Origin: Enoplosus armatus
Lineage: Eukaryota; Chordata; Actinopteri; Centrarchiformes; Enoplosidae
DNA: 64,000 nucleotides
NCBI RefSeq assembly: GCF_043641665.1
Contig: NC_092180.1
Location: 12,641,891 to 12,705,890 of the forward strand
Direction: 5' to 3'
This document shows, one piece after another, positions 13,828 to 27,100 of the stretch. Under the pieces are notes generated by a model. It searched no databases, had not been told where the DNA came from, and saw only the letters and a list, made by a program, of their open reading frames with translations. The stretch's first letter is position 1; the number at the start of each line of letters is the position of its first letter. The translations under genes and the position numbers were made by a program.

Positions 13828-16800
13828 CTGCAGACAGACAGATGGGGGGGGGGGAGTGAGCGATAACAGCGGATTTTTATGTAAAATAAGCATAAGCACT
13901 GTTCACTTGCAAACTCCTCCTCACACCACATAATCTATTGTAGAACTAATTCAGGAACCGCTCGTCTCATTTTAAAACAGCACTTGATTGCATCTATTGT
14001 CTGTGAGCCATGCTAAGTGATATCACATGGTTTTGTGGCCTATTTCCAAGAGACTAGTAAAGGCAATTTTATATTTTTATTGAATGTTCCCCCAGTCTCT
14101 TGTTGACTGCAAATTAAAATGCAGTCACTGTGAGGTCTGAGTGTAATTGCGATTATAAACATGCAGGTCTGTGCCAAGAGGAAAGTTCCAGTTATCAATC
14201 AGAGTAAGCAGAGCCGGCTCGGCAGAGGTCCATCGATACACGACAGACTATAATATATAAACCATATATGTGACAGTACAAATGTTGACATCAACTGTCA
14301 ATCTGGGTGATATGAGAGAGATAAATGTGACAATAACCAGAAGACCACCTTCTGTTCAGGTACGCAAAATAAAAGGAAGAGGGGGGAGGCCACACACATA
14401 ACTCAGATGTAATTCTTTATTTCAAGTGCTAAAGATCTGTGTTTGGTCGCTGCTAGGTTGATTGGTAAGCTTATATTATTAGGCTCTCATTACTACTTAT
14501 TATTTCCTTCTTTCCGGGGCTTCTCAATTAACTGGGAACGGTTCAATCATCAGCTCCTCCTGTCCACGCCAAGTGTCCTTGGTCCAGACACTGAACCCAA
14601 ATTGCTCCCAATGGAAGCTCATTGCCATCGGTGTGTGTGAGTGTGTAAAAACGCTATATAAAGACAGTCCAGCTCAGGTCCCAGGTGCATTAAATGCTCA
14701 TCTAACAGCGTTGCTTGTTGACTTGATTGAGCTTGATTGAGTCGGACTGAGAGGGAGCCTGCACCTGTTTGCCAACTTGTCTTTTGCTGAGAATTGTCAA
14801 GTCAACTACCTCGAACCCTGTTTGCTTTTTGGATCAACAAGAACCTCCGACGATTATATCCTAAAGAAAGCAGCGTGCTGAAACGCAGACCTTTAGAACT
14901 TCAAATAATAAAAACGGCATCTGAGTTATGAGAGTGTGGCCTTCCCCTCCTTCCTTTGATGTATTCCTATTATAATTTCCCAGATATGTTCCGTGTTCAA
15001 ATTCCTCGTTTTGTCCATCCAACAGTCCAAAACCCAAAGTTTATATGATATAAAACAGAGACAAGCAGCAAATCCTCACATCTCAGAAATCAGAGAGGGG
15101 ATCATGTTTGGTCATTTTTGCTTGAAAAACGATTAATAAATTATTAAAATTGTTGCAGATACATTTTCTGTTTCAGCTCTTGTGTTTCTTCAAGGCAAAA
15201 TAAACATGTTAAATGCAATTCCATCTTCAAGGCTGTTTGACAATATATTTTTAGCCGAAGGTTGTCTAACTGGAAATTATCTGGAGCTTTCAACCATAAC
15301 GTGCTCAGTGAGTTTGCCCCGTCTGCTGGTGAAGGCCATGAGAAGTATCTGAAAGCCCCGGTAAATTATTTTTTGAATTCAAAACCTGACAGTGTGGATA
15401 AAACCTGCGTTGTTTATATGAGTTTACTGTACATCAGGTGACAGTCTTCTTCTTCTCTGCCCTTTTCTGGTGCATAGCTAAGTTTATTGGGTCGTTATTA
15501 CAACCAGAGGATCAGTGAATAAGCATGAAACCTGATGTGTATCACGTGTTTGTGTGTATATATGTACACCCTTGTGTGTGTAATGGTCAAAAGCTCCACA
15601 GGGTACTTTTAAACGATAAATATCAGGTGGTCAAGCCCTAAAGAATGCCTATGAGGTGAGATATTGCATAATTTGATGTCAATGTCTACCATTTCAGTAG
15701 CTTCCTGTGATCCAAATCAAATTCTGTTCTACATTAACTGAAGTCAGTTTCAGAGCTAAACTGTATCACAGTAGATCTGATTTCAGCATACAAGTTATCT
15801 ACAGAATAACACAGTTTACATAGAAGAGAGGCAACATGATGCAGTGAGCTGTATAGGAGGAAAAAGGAGAAGCAGGGAAGCAAAGTGAGAAGAAAACCAC
15901 AGAGGGGACAGAGGAGGCCAGAGAGCGGCCTTGCTTTACAATAAGAGGATTACGACGCAGCCCGATAATCCTCCCACAATTCAGCAAGACAAGGGAGTGA
16001 GCTCACATCTCATTCAGCCCTCCAAGTCTCATCCTTAAAATGAGGCTAATTAACGGCTAATCCTGACCACTGCCAAAATTACCACTGTTTTTGAAGACGG
16101 TGTGAGAAGGGAAGTATTAAGAAAAGGGAAAGGAGGCCTTACTTACTTTTGTTCTTTTTTTTTTTTTTTTTACTTTCTTAGGAGGAGTTCAACTTCTATA
16201 TGAGCCTCCGTTATTTCTCTAATGTAAGCTAGTTTGCTAGATTAAATGATGACCTACTTCAAGCAGTTTGTTTTAATTTCCATTAACATGATTTGTGTAG
16301 CATTCTCTCTCATTTCTGTCCTAATACATTACTGATCAATTTTAGCTTTGTGGTTTTACCTGGACTTTTATGGGAACGTCTTCATCAGGTAATTCACTAA
16401 CGGATATTAGAGTTGAGTCATCTGGACTATCAGACCAAAAATGGCAAGTAAATGATTAAGTGTCTGAATAATCTCCTGCAGCCACTGACAGCTTCCCTAT
16501 CTTTCCCAGATCCTATTTCACAACCAGATTTCTTTAGGTAAACAAACTGAGGCCAGTTTGAAAAACGAATTAACAAGAAAACTCATTTTCTTGCCACTTG
16601 AAAGCTACCTTTAACACTTAGGAAGATGGAAGCTAAATTTAGAGCTATTTTGTCATGTTAAGATGTCTTTGTAACTTTTCACTTTTCTGCAGGATAATAA
16701 CGAGCATTATTGGTTATGACAGTGTCCCAATTTCTGAAAGATCTATAAAAGCTGTTCTTCAGGTCAGGATTTGGGTGGCTATGTGAGAAAAATCAGTCTG

Positions 16801-19800
16801 AGCAGAGCAGCATGCACTATAATTCTTCCTGATGAAATTAAATTGCTGTACAGCTAAGCGTCTGGTGCATGAATGTTAAATGAAAAAGAAGAAACTTGTT
16901 AAGGTGACTCAGTAGTGAAAACAAAGAGAGAAAAACTGCAATTTCAGCATGTAAAAACAATGAGGAGAGATTTTGATCTGAACACCAAATGAAGAAAACC
17001 AGTGATACAGTGAATGAGAGATTGAGGGTGTGAGTTAACTAGTATAATTGATGAAAATGAATCAAAACCATAATTATGATAAAAAGACAGATTTTCCCCC
17101 TAGATTGATTCTCAGACATGTTGAGAGTGACCAAAATATCTTGTTTTTTACTCAATTGATTTCTAATAAAGAGAACCAAAACTAGGAGTAAAAACTGATT
17201 CAACAGTGACCCACAACCCTCAAATTGTCACACAGCCAGCCCAAATGACCCCGGAAGAACAGAGAGAGCACAGCGTACCCGACGAGGAGTCGGAGGATTT
17301 TAGAGCAAAAGACCAACCATCAGGGGTCATAGACGCACAGTGAGGTAAGCGTAGCTCCACAGGCTTCAAAAACTTGAGGCCATGAGGTCCACACATCACC
17401 AGGGGGCTGAGCAGAGTCTCTCCTGAAAACACAAACACCGCATGTGGTTAGAAACTCAGTTCAGAAACATTAAAAGTAAACACACACAAGCAGGTCTCGA
17501 ATGCACTGTTTCCCCTGCAGTGCTGCTGGGCTTGTGGTTTTGTATCAGTGGGAACATCATGGAACTGTTTTTTTTTGTGTTTTTTTTTACGGTATTCTAG
17601 TTCTAAATGTAAAACAAATATTTAACAAATAAGTAGTGGATTGCTACAGCAGACTGATTCTATTTTACCCCACTGACCAATACATTTTTTTTTGGCCACT
17701 TGGTGGCAACAGAAACAAGTTCTGAACACAACACCTTTGATATGTTGAACTTGTTACCATACAGTTGCTTTATACATTCAGCAGTTATGAAGCAACATTA
17801 TAATTCATTTGCAGTTGTGTTTCTGTCTACCAGGTATGTAAGTCCAATATTCACTTTGGTCTCCTGAAGGAAATAACTGGCTCTTTTGCTGCTAAATTCT
17901 CCACTTTGTAAACCAGCTAGTTGCCAACTGTGTCTGTCTGCTGGTTTGGACTTAACAAAAGTCAGCTAAACAATGAGCTGAAGCTTGTTATAATGCTCCA
18001 TAAAGCTTTGCTACAGAATTGGGTTATAATCCTCTGTAGGTTCATCACTTCCAGCGACCCCTTTCACAGTATCACATTGTTTTTATGTTGTCATTTGATA
18101 CATTGTTATTAGAAAAAATATCAATTATAGACGCTTTAAGTAAATCTTCTGGTGATCACCTCTTCAATGGTCGATAGTCAATATGATTGTCAATCAGCAC
18201 AATCTCCCCAAAAGACAACATGCACAATTAAACTTTAAACAAAAATGACAGACCATTTGAACTGGCTTCATAAAGCATCTAATAATGTAGATGTGAATAA
18301 AAAAACTCATCCCTCCATCTTTGAATAGTTACCTTTCTCCTTGTCGAGTGGTGGCAGGATGCTGTTGTCTCTGCAGACCTTGAAGTAGATCTCCTGCTCC
18401 ACACCGTCAGGGATGGCACCCTGGGGGATAATTATGCTGACACCTGTCTCAATGGAGCTCAGGACGCCACCGTTAGAGTTGAAGATACCACGAGCTGTTG
18501 CGACCACTGTGTGGCCCTCATCTTCATCCTCATCATCATCCAGGGCACTGGGGCTGGGAGACAAGTACCTTTTACTGTCACACTCTCATACTCAACAGAA
18601 TACCTGAGATTTAACCTCTAGTCAGACTGAGTTTGCTACCTCACAGGGATGGCCTTGGGCACAGCGATGTTGTTGTGCTGGTGTTTGGAGCGGTGGTCCA
18701 TTGTGCGTGTGAAAGTGTCCAGGCCACTGTCATGGTCTGTGTTCTGGGGCTGTGGGGGAGGCTTCACTGGGCTGGAGCTGCGGCCCTGTTACAAACACAA
18801 GAGGGTAAAGTGTTTATACCATGGCCAATTCTCAATTCTGATTGGTTGGAAGGTGTGGCTTAACTTTCAATAACTGCAAAGTATAACCAGACACCTATGC
18901 TCAATCAATTATGAAATACATAAAAAAAATAATTGAACCTGAACTTATTATGAGAAATAATTTCTTTGTTTTAACAGCTTACTAAATTTAGCGATTTGCG
19001 TTTTTCAAAACTAGGTTACCTTGCTAACTTATGTTTATGGCTTGGTACCAAATCTGAGAGCTACAGTTACATTAATTGCATCATTAATTATGTAATCTAT
19101 TTATTTGATTTTGAAGTCCACATGGAATTCACTTACCTTTGGAGCAATCTCAGTCTTGTCATTGGGCAGAAGGTTGTGGTTGAATTTAGGACTGTCGAAC
19201 ATGCGCGCAAAAGGCTTAGCAGACGTGGTGTAGGGCTTGGGCGTGTAGCGGTTGTAGCTGGATATTGGTGGAGCCCCGGTGCTAGTGACTGTTTTTGGAG
19301 GCTGTTCACTAGTGCCATTAACTGGAGACTTCTCAGGGAAACTCTTGTGAGGCAGGAAGTTGGTCTGGACAGTGTCTTCTCTGGCAGGAGGCTTGGCTGT
19401 AGAAGAGCAATGAGGGTCAGCCAGAGAGCTCTACAGTATGCGTAACAGTTGTAGGGAGCATGTTTTTACTTGAAATTATGTATATTTTGGCATACACAGC
19501 AGGCAGTGTCTCTTAGTAGAGTAAAGTAGAGTGTGATACTGTACACAGAGGCATCTACACAAGTGCGGTCTTGTATAAGATAAAAGTCTTGAATAAAACA
19601 ATTTATTTTTTCCTTTGATAGAAAACTGTATTTTACCTTCTGGTGTGGGTTTGGGCAGTGTGGCTGGTGGCAGAGTAGGCGTCACCTGGGGAATTGGTTC
19701 ATATTTTTTCTCCACTGGACTCGGTTTCTCCACTGACTCCGTCCTATATCACAAGACCAAAACCATCAAATCGAACACAGTAGAAACGACCAAGACATAA

Positions 19801-22800
19801 ATATACAAACCATAAAGGATGTTAAACGTAGTTGGAAGGAAAGTTAGAAAAGACACATTAAAACCCTAAATCTATATAATCTCAGAGGAAAAAGCCAAAG
19901 ACATTATATTCAGAGTGCTTGGGAATGTGGATGGGAGTGAGCATCACCTGGAGTAGTTGTGGGTTGGTTGTGCTTGCGGCTGGGGTTTGTTGGGACCGGC
20001 CTGGAGCTTGTCAAAATAAGACAGCTGTTTCCTGTAGTAGTCCTCGTCCTCGTCAGGGTCGTAATGGTTGGAGCGCACAATGTCATCAGCTACCTGGGAC
20101 TGAGGCTTCTGAGGGCCTGGGACTCTGGGTTGGTGTGATAAAACAAGGCAGAGACGGTGAGAGCACAGCAGGAGAAGAATTTACAATGACACACGGCCAA
20201 AATGAAGGTGCTTGAGTAAACTGGTCAATGATGTGAAAATTAAAACACAGTAACAGCTTAGACTTACCTAAAGGTCTTCTCTTGGTCCAGGTTGCTCAGA
20301 GAATTTGCTTTAGGGATCACTCCACCTGCTTTCAAAGGTAAATCGGCTGCCTGTAGTAGCAAAAACAATGAACTTTATCAGTAGGATAAAAATTATGAAT
20401 GTTCACTCCTAATGTGCTTATTTCTCAAGAAGTTGAAAAGCAAACGTACAAGTTAAGTACACTAGTAACTACTGTAACCACCTTATGTAATATATCTGCA
20501 AAGCCAAAGAGTTTACCTTGGTCCCAGATGTATCCCCTGTGTCTCTGGCTCTGTCCACGGATACAGAGCGTTTGTTCTCAAACATCTTGACCCTCGTCAG
20601 GACTGACTGTGGCCGCATGGCGGGGTCATCCTCCTGTTTCTCATTTCTGGCAGGGGCAGGCTTTGTAGGGTCCACAGGGGAAGGTGAGGGGGCCTCTGCT
20701 TTGGGAGGTGGTGTGGGGCTGGTTTCAGAGTTCACAGGAATGGGGTCATACTGCTGAGGTTTGTAGCTCTTTTGCTGCGGTGCTGGTCCCTGGTTATAGG
20801 CAGGCCGCTGGGCAGCGGGGTCTGGCGAGCGGGCAGCTGAGGGGTAAGTGCTCAGGTGAGGATCCTGGTCGTAGTGCAGGTCAGGCCCTGGAGCAGGAGG
20901 TGTGGGATCATCATAGCGGACAGGGCCTGGACCTGTTGGTTTGCCGTAGCGAGGCCGTCCGTCGAATCCCTGCTGAGGTGGGGGCTCGTCGTAGCGGAGA
21001 GGAGGGGTGTACTGGGAGTCAGGGCCATCACCGTATGGCAAACGGGGATCGTAGCCCTGGGAGTTGGCAGTAGAGAGCGGTTGGTTGTAGGGGTTCCACT
21101 GTTGCTGGTCGTAGTGAGGCACACTGTTCTCGTAGGGCGGGTTAGAGTCATAATTACGGTACTTTGGTTCTGGGTAACCACCTCCGCTGCTGCTGACATC
21201 ATACCGACTGGGTGGGTGGTCGTAATCTCTGTATGGCTGATCAGGGTGATATCCCTGCTGTGTGTTGTAAGTCACAGGTTTCATGCTGTGACTGATTCTC
21301 CCTGTGTTGTTGTCTGTGCAGTATGGATCCTTCTGAAACATCTACCGAACAAATAGACAACAAAGAGGAAGGTTAACAACTGCAGAGGATCCACCAACAT
21401 ATTGCTCAGATGTAAAATATGTGATATGAAAAACTGGACATACAAAAACCAGTTAAAGCATGAGAAAAGGAGAATATTAAAAACAAGTCCGTGAAATTAA
21501 TTGCAGAAGAGGAAACGAGAAGGGAAAGACCTGAAATAGAGAAACTGAGAGGGAGGGGTTACTGGTCAGATAATATTTTAGATTAAACAGAAATCGCAGA
21601 ACAGCCAAATACTCATTGCAGCTTAAAAACATCACAATGTAACCGCAAATTAAACACTGAAATTAAATTAACAAAGAATAACAAAGTTGTTAAAAAATGC
21701 AACAAAACAATGGGATGCATTTTTCTTGTCTAAACTGACAAAATGTGAAAATAGTACATAGAAATGTAATGTAAATTACTTGCAGAAGGCCTATCAATAA
21801 TTTGTTGGGTTTTTTTCACATATTATGTGTGCACTGCTGCATTTACAAGGGAAAATGTCACCCACTGTCTTGGTGCAATTATAAAGGGAACTTAAACATC
21901 CACAATAATCTTTAACATTACAAGCACATAACAATTTTTACAAAAAAACATATTTAAAATCCTTATATTTGAGAAGTAACCATTAATTATCCATCCAAAT
22001 CTTAAGAACATGTCTGTTCAGGTGGTCTTTGCTACTCTGCCATGGCTACATTTCAAACAGAGATAAAATGGTTGGAAAATTAGTGGCTACTTTTACAAGG
22101 AAACGATCCATTCAATCTGCACCGATAAATATAGCACAAACAGATCTACTTCTAGAAGTTAACGGAGAATGAGGCAAACGTATTGCAGCCATGCAAAGAG
22201 GATAAGCAACAGTGAGAGCCGCAGGATTTCCACTGCTCCTCTACAAGTAGGCATATCAGCGCAGCCATCACCTCCAAAGCCCACTGTTGTTTACCAGCGT
22301 TTGCTCGCACTCTGGCACGTGCACACACATATACACTCTCGCACGCACAATAACGCGCACATACACATATCTCTGTCTCTTCTGGGCAGCACTGTGGTCA
22401 GCAGACATGCAGGGCGGAAGGAGAGAGAGAGAGAGAGAAGCGTGGCAGCAGCAGGAGGTAGGTAGGTAGACAGGCAGCAGCACAGGAGGTCAGCCAGGTC
22501 AGACCGAGCTGAGCTGGGTCGGATCACGGAGCGTCCGGTGACGGTCAGATGGATACCTTTGGTTCTGAACTGGCAGGTCCAGACTGTAGAGGTTCTGGTG
22601 TGATGCTCTGTGGGGCTAGCTCAGGGGTGGGCCTCCTAAGTGAGCCAGCCTCTGGGTTGGGGCTTGGCTGGCTGTGGGGAGCTGCAGGAGCCTCGTCAGG
22701 GCTCAGACCCCCTACAGTTTTTACAGTAACGTCGACAGCAGGGGGCACTGTCTCAGCCAGGGGCTCAGGCTGCTGGGGGACGCTAGGGACGGCAGCGGCC

Positions 22801-24126
22801 TCTGCTTTCTGTGAAGTGGTTCAGAAATGTTTAATAACACGCGCTGACACACTATGGTGCAGTACCAACAAGTGCTACTACCTTCACAGCCCCTCTACAA
22901 CGGTCTGCTCCTCACTTGTGCCTAGAGCTTACACGGATTCAAACAGCCAATCACCCACCTCCACATTTAACAATAGCTGTAGATCAACCAATGGCATGTG
23001 AGAGTTAGGAATTAGCAGCAGGACAAGTTTTCATTTTTAGAGTATACTAATTTGATTTTAATTCTACGGTTACAATACAGTAGTTTCTGTTTTTCCCCTT
23101 TTATGTTCATTAACACATCATCAGACGACAAACGTTAAGATTTGGGTATCACATTGGCCAATTGGGTTTTGATTAATACATTTCACACGGTACACTGGAT
23201 TAACACTGGCATTTCCAACATGCACATAATACTTTCTTGTGTCGTATCGTCAGAGTCCAAATCACAGGTAAAACAAAGGTAGGAAGTGCACATAGGTGAG
23301 TACTGGTACAGACACTTAGACAAACATAAGTTTCTTTTCCCAGTGACATCAGCAACAGTCACACCAATAAGACAGCTTGTGGTAATACAGAGTACAAGAG
23401 TAACAGTAAAACTTCAAGTTCTTCTCCTTTTCAAAAATAAAAAACACACGCTCACAAACAATCAACAAACACATATAGGCAAATAGATAAAATAAATAAT
23501 ATAATAAATATAGATATATATATGTTATATATAATATTTATATATTGCGATAAATACCTGACCACAAAAGGTTTCACTTTCCCACTGATATTGGTTTGGT
23601 AACAGTAGATAGACAGAATAACTGTAAAAATAAAAAAAGAGCCTTCAATAGCGCTTCCAGAAAACCCTTCTAACGCACACCACGTCCTCCAGACAACAGG
23701 GAAGACGTGCAGCTCTCAGAAACGCTACCTGCTGCGGCACTGGTGCCTTGAATCCAGCCGGGTCGATGCGGTTCAGGGGGTCCGGCTGCACTGTGTGCTG
23801 GTAGCCAGCGTAGCCAGGGGGCTCCTGGATGACCGGAGGGTCCTCACGGACAGGCTCAGAGGAGCGGGTGATGGCAGGCTCCGTGGGTGGACCCACATCG
23901 TCATTCAGTGTTTCGTCCAGCTCCTGGTCGGTGTAGGCTCCCCCCTCTGTGTCCGTGTCCTCATAGTCGGAGGTGTGGCGGCTGTCGGTGCTGTACATTG
24001 AATACTCACTGCCTGGTGCCGACAGGTAGGACAGGCGGTCGTCGTGGATGTCCAGGTCATCCTCAGCTGCCCCGTCAGCCTGGGAAAGAGAGGGAGTGAG
24101 AAAAGATTCCTTCCAGTCTACATGGT

Positions 24127-24172
<46 letters not shown>

Positions 24173-27100
24173 TTACCTTGCCCTCTGAGACCCACACCAG
24201 CTGGTTCTGCTGCTGCTGGATTGTCTCTTTCAGCGCTCCAAACCAACCATCATTCATGTTGTTCAAGTTAATGGTTGCTGAATTCACAGAGAGGGAAGGG
24301 CAGAAAAGAATAAAAAACATCTCTCCAATCAAACAATTATTCAATTAGCAATTAAGTACAAACCTAACATCATAATCAAAAGTTCCTTTTAGACATGCAC
24401 TCCAACCCATAAATGCTCTGCCACTTTTACATGATTGGCATCATGTGTATGAAAGGACTCCCGAGTAATTTTTAAGTTGCTCTGGCAATTTTCCCACTTG
24501 GTACCCAGTTAACATCTTCTATGCTGCACAACTGCGAATTAAAGCAGTCACACAGCAGTTAAGGCACATAGACTGCCATGTTGTTAAGTATCTTGTTTTT
24601 GAATAAAATGTGCAAATCAATCACAGCAGACTAAGAAGAGATACTTTAAATGCAAAATTAGGGAACTGTTCCCGAGAATGAGATCACTAGGCAGCTTAGA
24701 AGCATTAAAACAATCTCTTGTCTTAACTAGTAACTTCTAGCTCAAGTAATTCTGGCATTGCCTAGTCCCATGTGCCAGATTCCAAATATGCAAGTATTCC
24801 AGCTTTATCCGTTTCACAGTTTTATAGTCACAGAACATCATTATGAGGCTTGATTTTGAGAATCATTTCCAAATGAAATCCAGTGTATAAAAGGCATAGA
24901 GGTACAGAGGCAGCTCACCGTGTAATAATTGTTTGGACAGAAGATTATGTGAAGCATTTATGTGTGTGCTGCAAAGACTGAATGTGAGCCGAGAGGAATG
25001 CTGTCTAGGACCTTTCTAATATCTTTATCAGCAACAGATGCTCCTAAAACATGCTCATACCACATCCCTTGACAGGAAGATTGCATGCTGAGGGGGCCTG
25101 AGGGGTGCTCTTGTGTGACGGTCAGTGCTGAACCAGCTTTTGTAAGAAGTCTGACAGAACAGGGCCAGGCACAACAAGTGCAGTGCAACCACAGCCTCCA
25201 ACACTGCGGCACTCAATTGTCAACCGCCTTTGAAATGTGTCTTTGCCCTCTGTAAAATCTCTACCATATCTATCCCTCCCACTGGACTCACTGGTAAAGA
25301 GGTGATGGTTGCTCTTCCTTAATTTGAGGGCTCGGTCATAGAGCTTCCTGGCGCTCTTCCTGGACTCAGGGCAGAGGCGGGTCCTCATGTTCTTGACGCC
25401 CTGCTTGGTGTCTGGGTTGAGAAACACCACAATTGGATACCACTGAGCGTAGTTTAGACGGTCCACTGCATTAGGGGTGATGTCCAGCACTGCATGCTTG
25501 TCCTTTATACACAGAAAATAAACACAAACCTGTTGAAATGGCTGAAATGTGTTTATTTCCATATAATGAGCATTTCCCCTGTAGACATTTAAATTAAGGA
25601 CTAATAAAGACACCATAATGATTTTTTTCCACATAGTGTGTGCAGCAGATTTTGAACCCTTGTGAGCTCATCAGTCTGGATTACACACATAGTAAAATCC
25701 AACACTTTGCTGAGGTTCGGGCATCTAATAACATTACAGCGCAGTACGCCAGAGGGCAGCAGTGAGCTGTACAAATCATTGTGGCTTGCTGCCATCTTTT
25801 CATACCATAACAATTCTGTCAAAAGATGTTTATATCTCTACCTTTTGCCTGTATATAAATGTGTGTGCATATCTAGCTTCTCTCACCCGGTCAATTATTT
25901 GTTTAATGGTGTGCAGGCGAATGATGCCAGAGCTTTTCTGGTCAGTTCCTGCATCCCTGGGTTCACTCTCTATGGAAGACAAATGGACAGAGTTACTGTA
26001 TCACATCAACAAAAGAGACAAACAACAATAAACACAGGCAGTGCCCCAATTAGACATCCTTGTAGCGTGCAGTTGTCGACTCCCATAAATAGAGCTGTTA
26101 AATAGAATAATAATCTCTGTACAGGAGAGGACAAGTGTACGTTTATGAAAAGAGCTAGATAGTAAAGACAAAATGAGAACAGCAGCCAATTCATGCAAGA
26201 GTCATTAGGTATTTTGAGTAGATTTATGGAAATAAAATTCCGTGTATAATAAATGTGTGCGTGCAGCATGTATAAATTATGGTGCAGGAAATGTGTTATG
26301 TGCGAAACATTGACATGGAATATGCACATACAAGAGCATGAGGGTCATTTGGGATTAATGAGAATAGAGTGTCATTGTAAGCCTCAGGGATTTAAGCAAG
26401 GATGTGTAGAGGGGTTTATGATTCACATAAAGATAAGCAATGGTTTCCTGCCTAGACACAGGAGGTTCAAATAAGGGCAGTCATCTCACCAGGATGTTTA
26501 GTATAGTAATGAATTTAACACATAATAGGGAAAGGCTTAATTTCTAACAATCTAACAGGATCTATTAACTGCAAACACTGCTCTAAACTACCCAAAAACA
26601 TTTTTAGCAGATAAATATAGCCATGCAACAAGTCAAGATTCAAGCTTATGCAGCAATGTGGGATTCAGCACTGTCCCTGTCAATATAAAATTGTTATTGT
26701 TAATATAAAAGTGATAAGGACATCAATCCATTGACTCTTTGGGGTTTTATACTTCCATCACTGCATTATGGAAAGTTAAGACAGACACACACACACCGCT
26801 GTCAGCTTTGTATAATTTACAATCAATTTATGCTTTTGTACAGTACTGTTAAGTTGTAGTCTGAAATGTAAACCATTAAATTACTCATTTTGATCAAATT
26901 TCATACTGATACACTGAAACACCTGATATCCAAATATTTGCTGTATTCCTGCATGGATAATGTGTCTGAATGACCACAGTGTAGTGAGATTTACTTTAGG
27001 ATATAAACACATTAATAGATGGTTAATTTTTCAGATGATTACTGCGATGGTTGACTAACAATTAGTACAAAAAGCAATAATGGTGTCAACTTTGTGAACC

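Larger units (their letters stand above)
13828..17278 (-). other. tjp1: tjp1 intron 28
   Basis: 3.45 kb without coding sequence. It holds a terminal-inverted-repeat element (14374-14957) with an older fish repeat inside it, and a fragment of the ATTAATCGATTA-type repeat (14985-15190). From about 15200 to 17200 I see nothing beyond AT-rich sequence and a poly(T) run near 16158. Confidence 0.85.

Noticed and set aside
14650..14670. TATATAAAG as a promoter TATA box, with AATAAA near 14905 suggesting a solo LTR
   Set aside because: The TATA phrase belongs to a common fish repeat ending, and the element ends are inverted, not direct LTR-type TG..CA ends.
20684..21356. Long plus-strand frames opposite tjp1 exon 21
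   Set aside because: They are shadows of the GC-rich, stop-poor coding exon on the minus strand; they have no initiation or family support.
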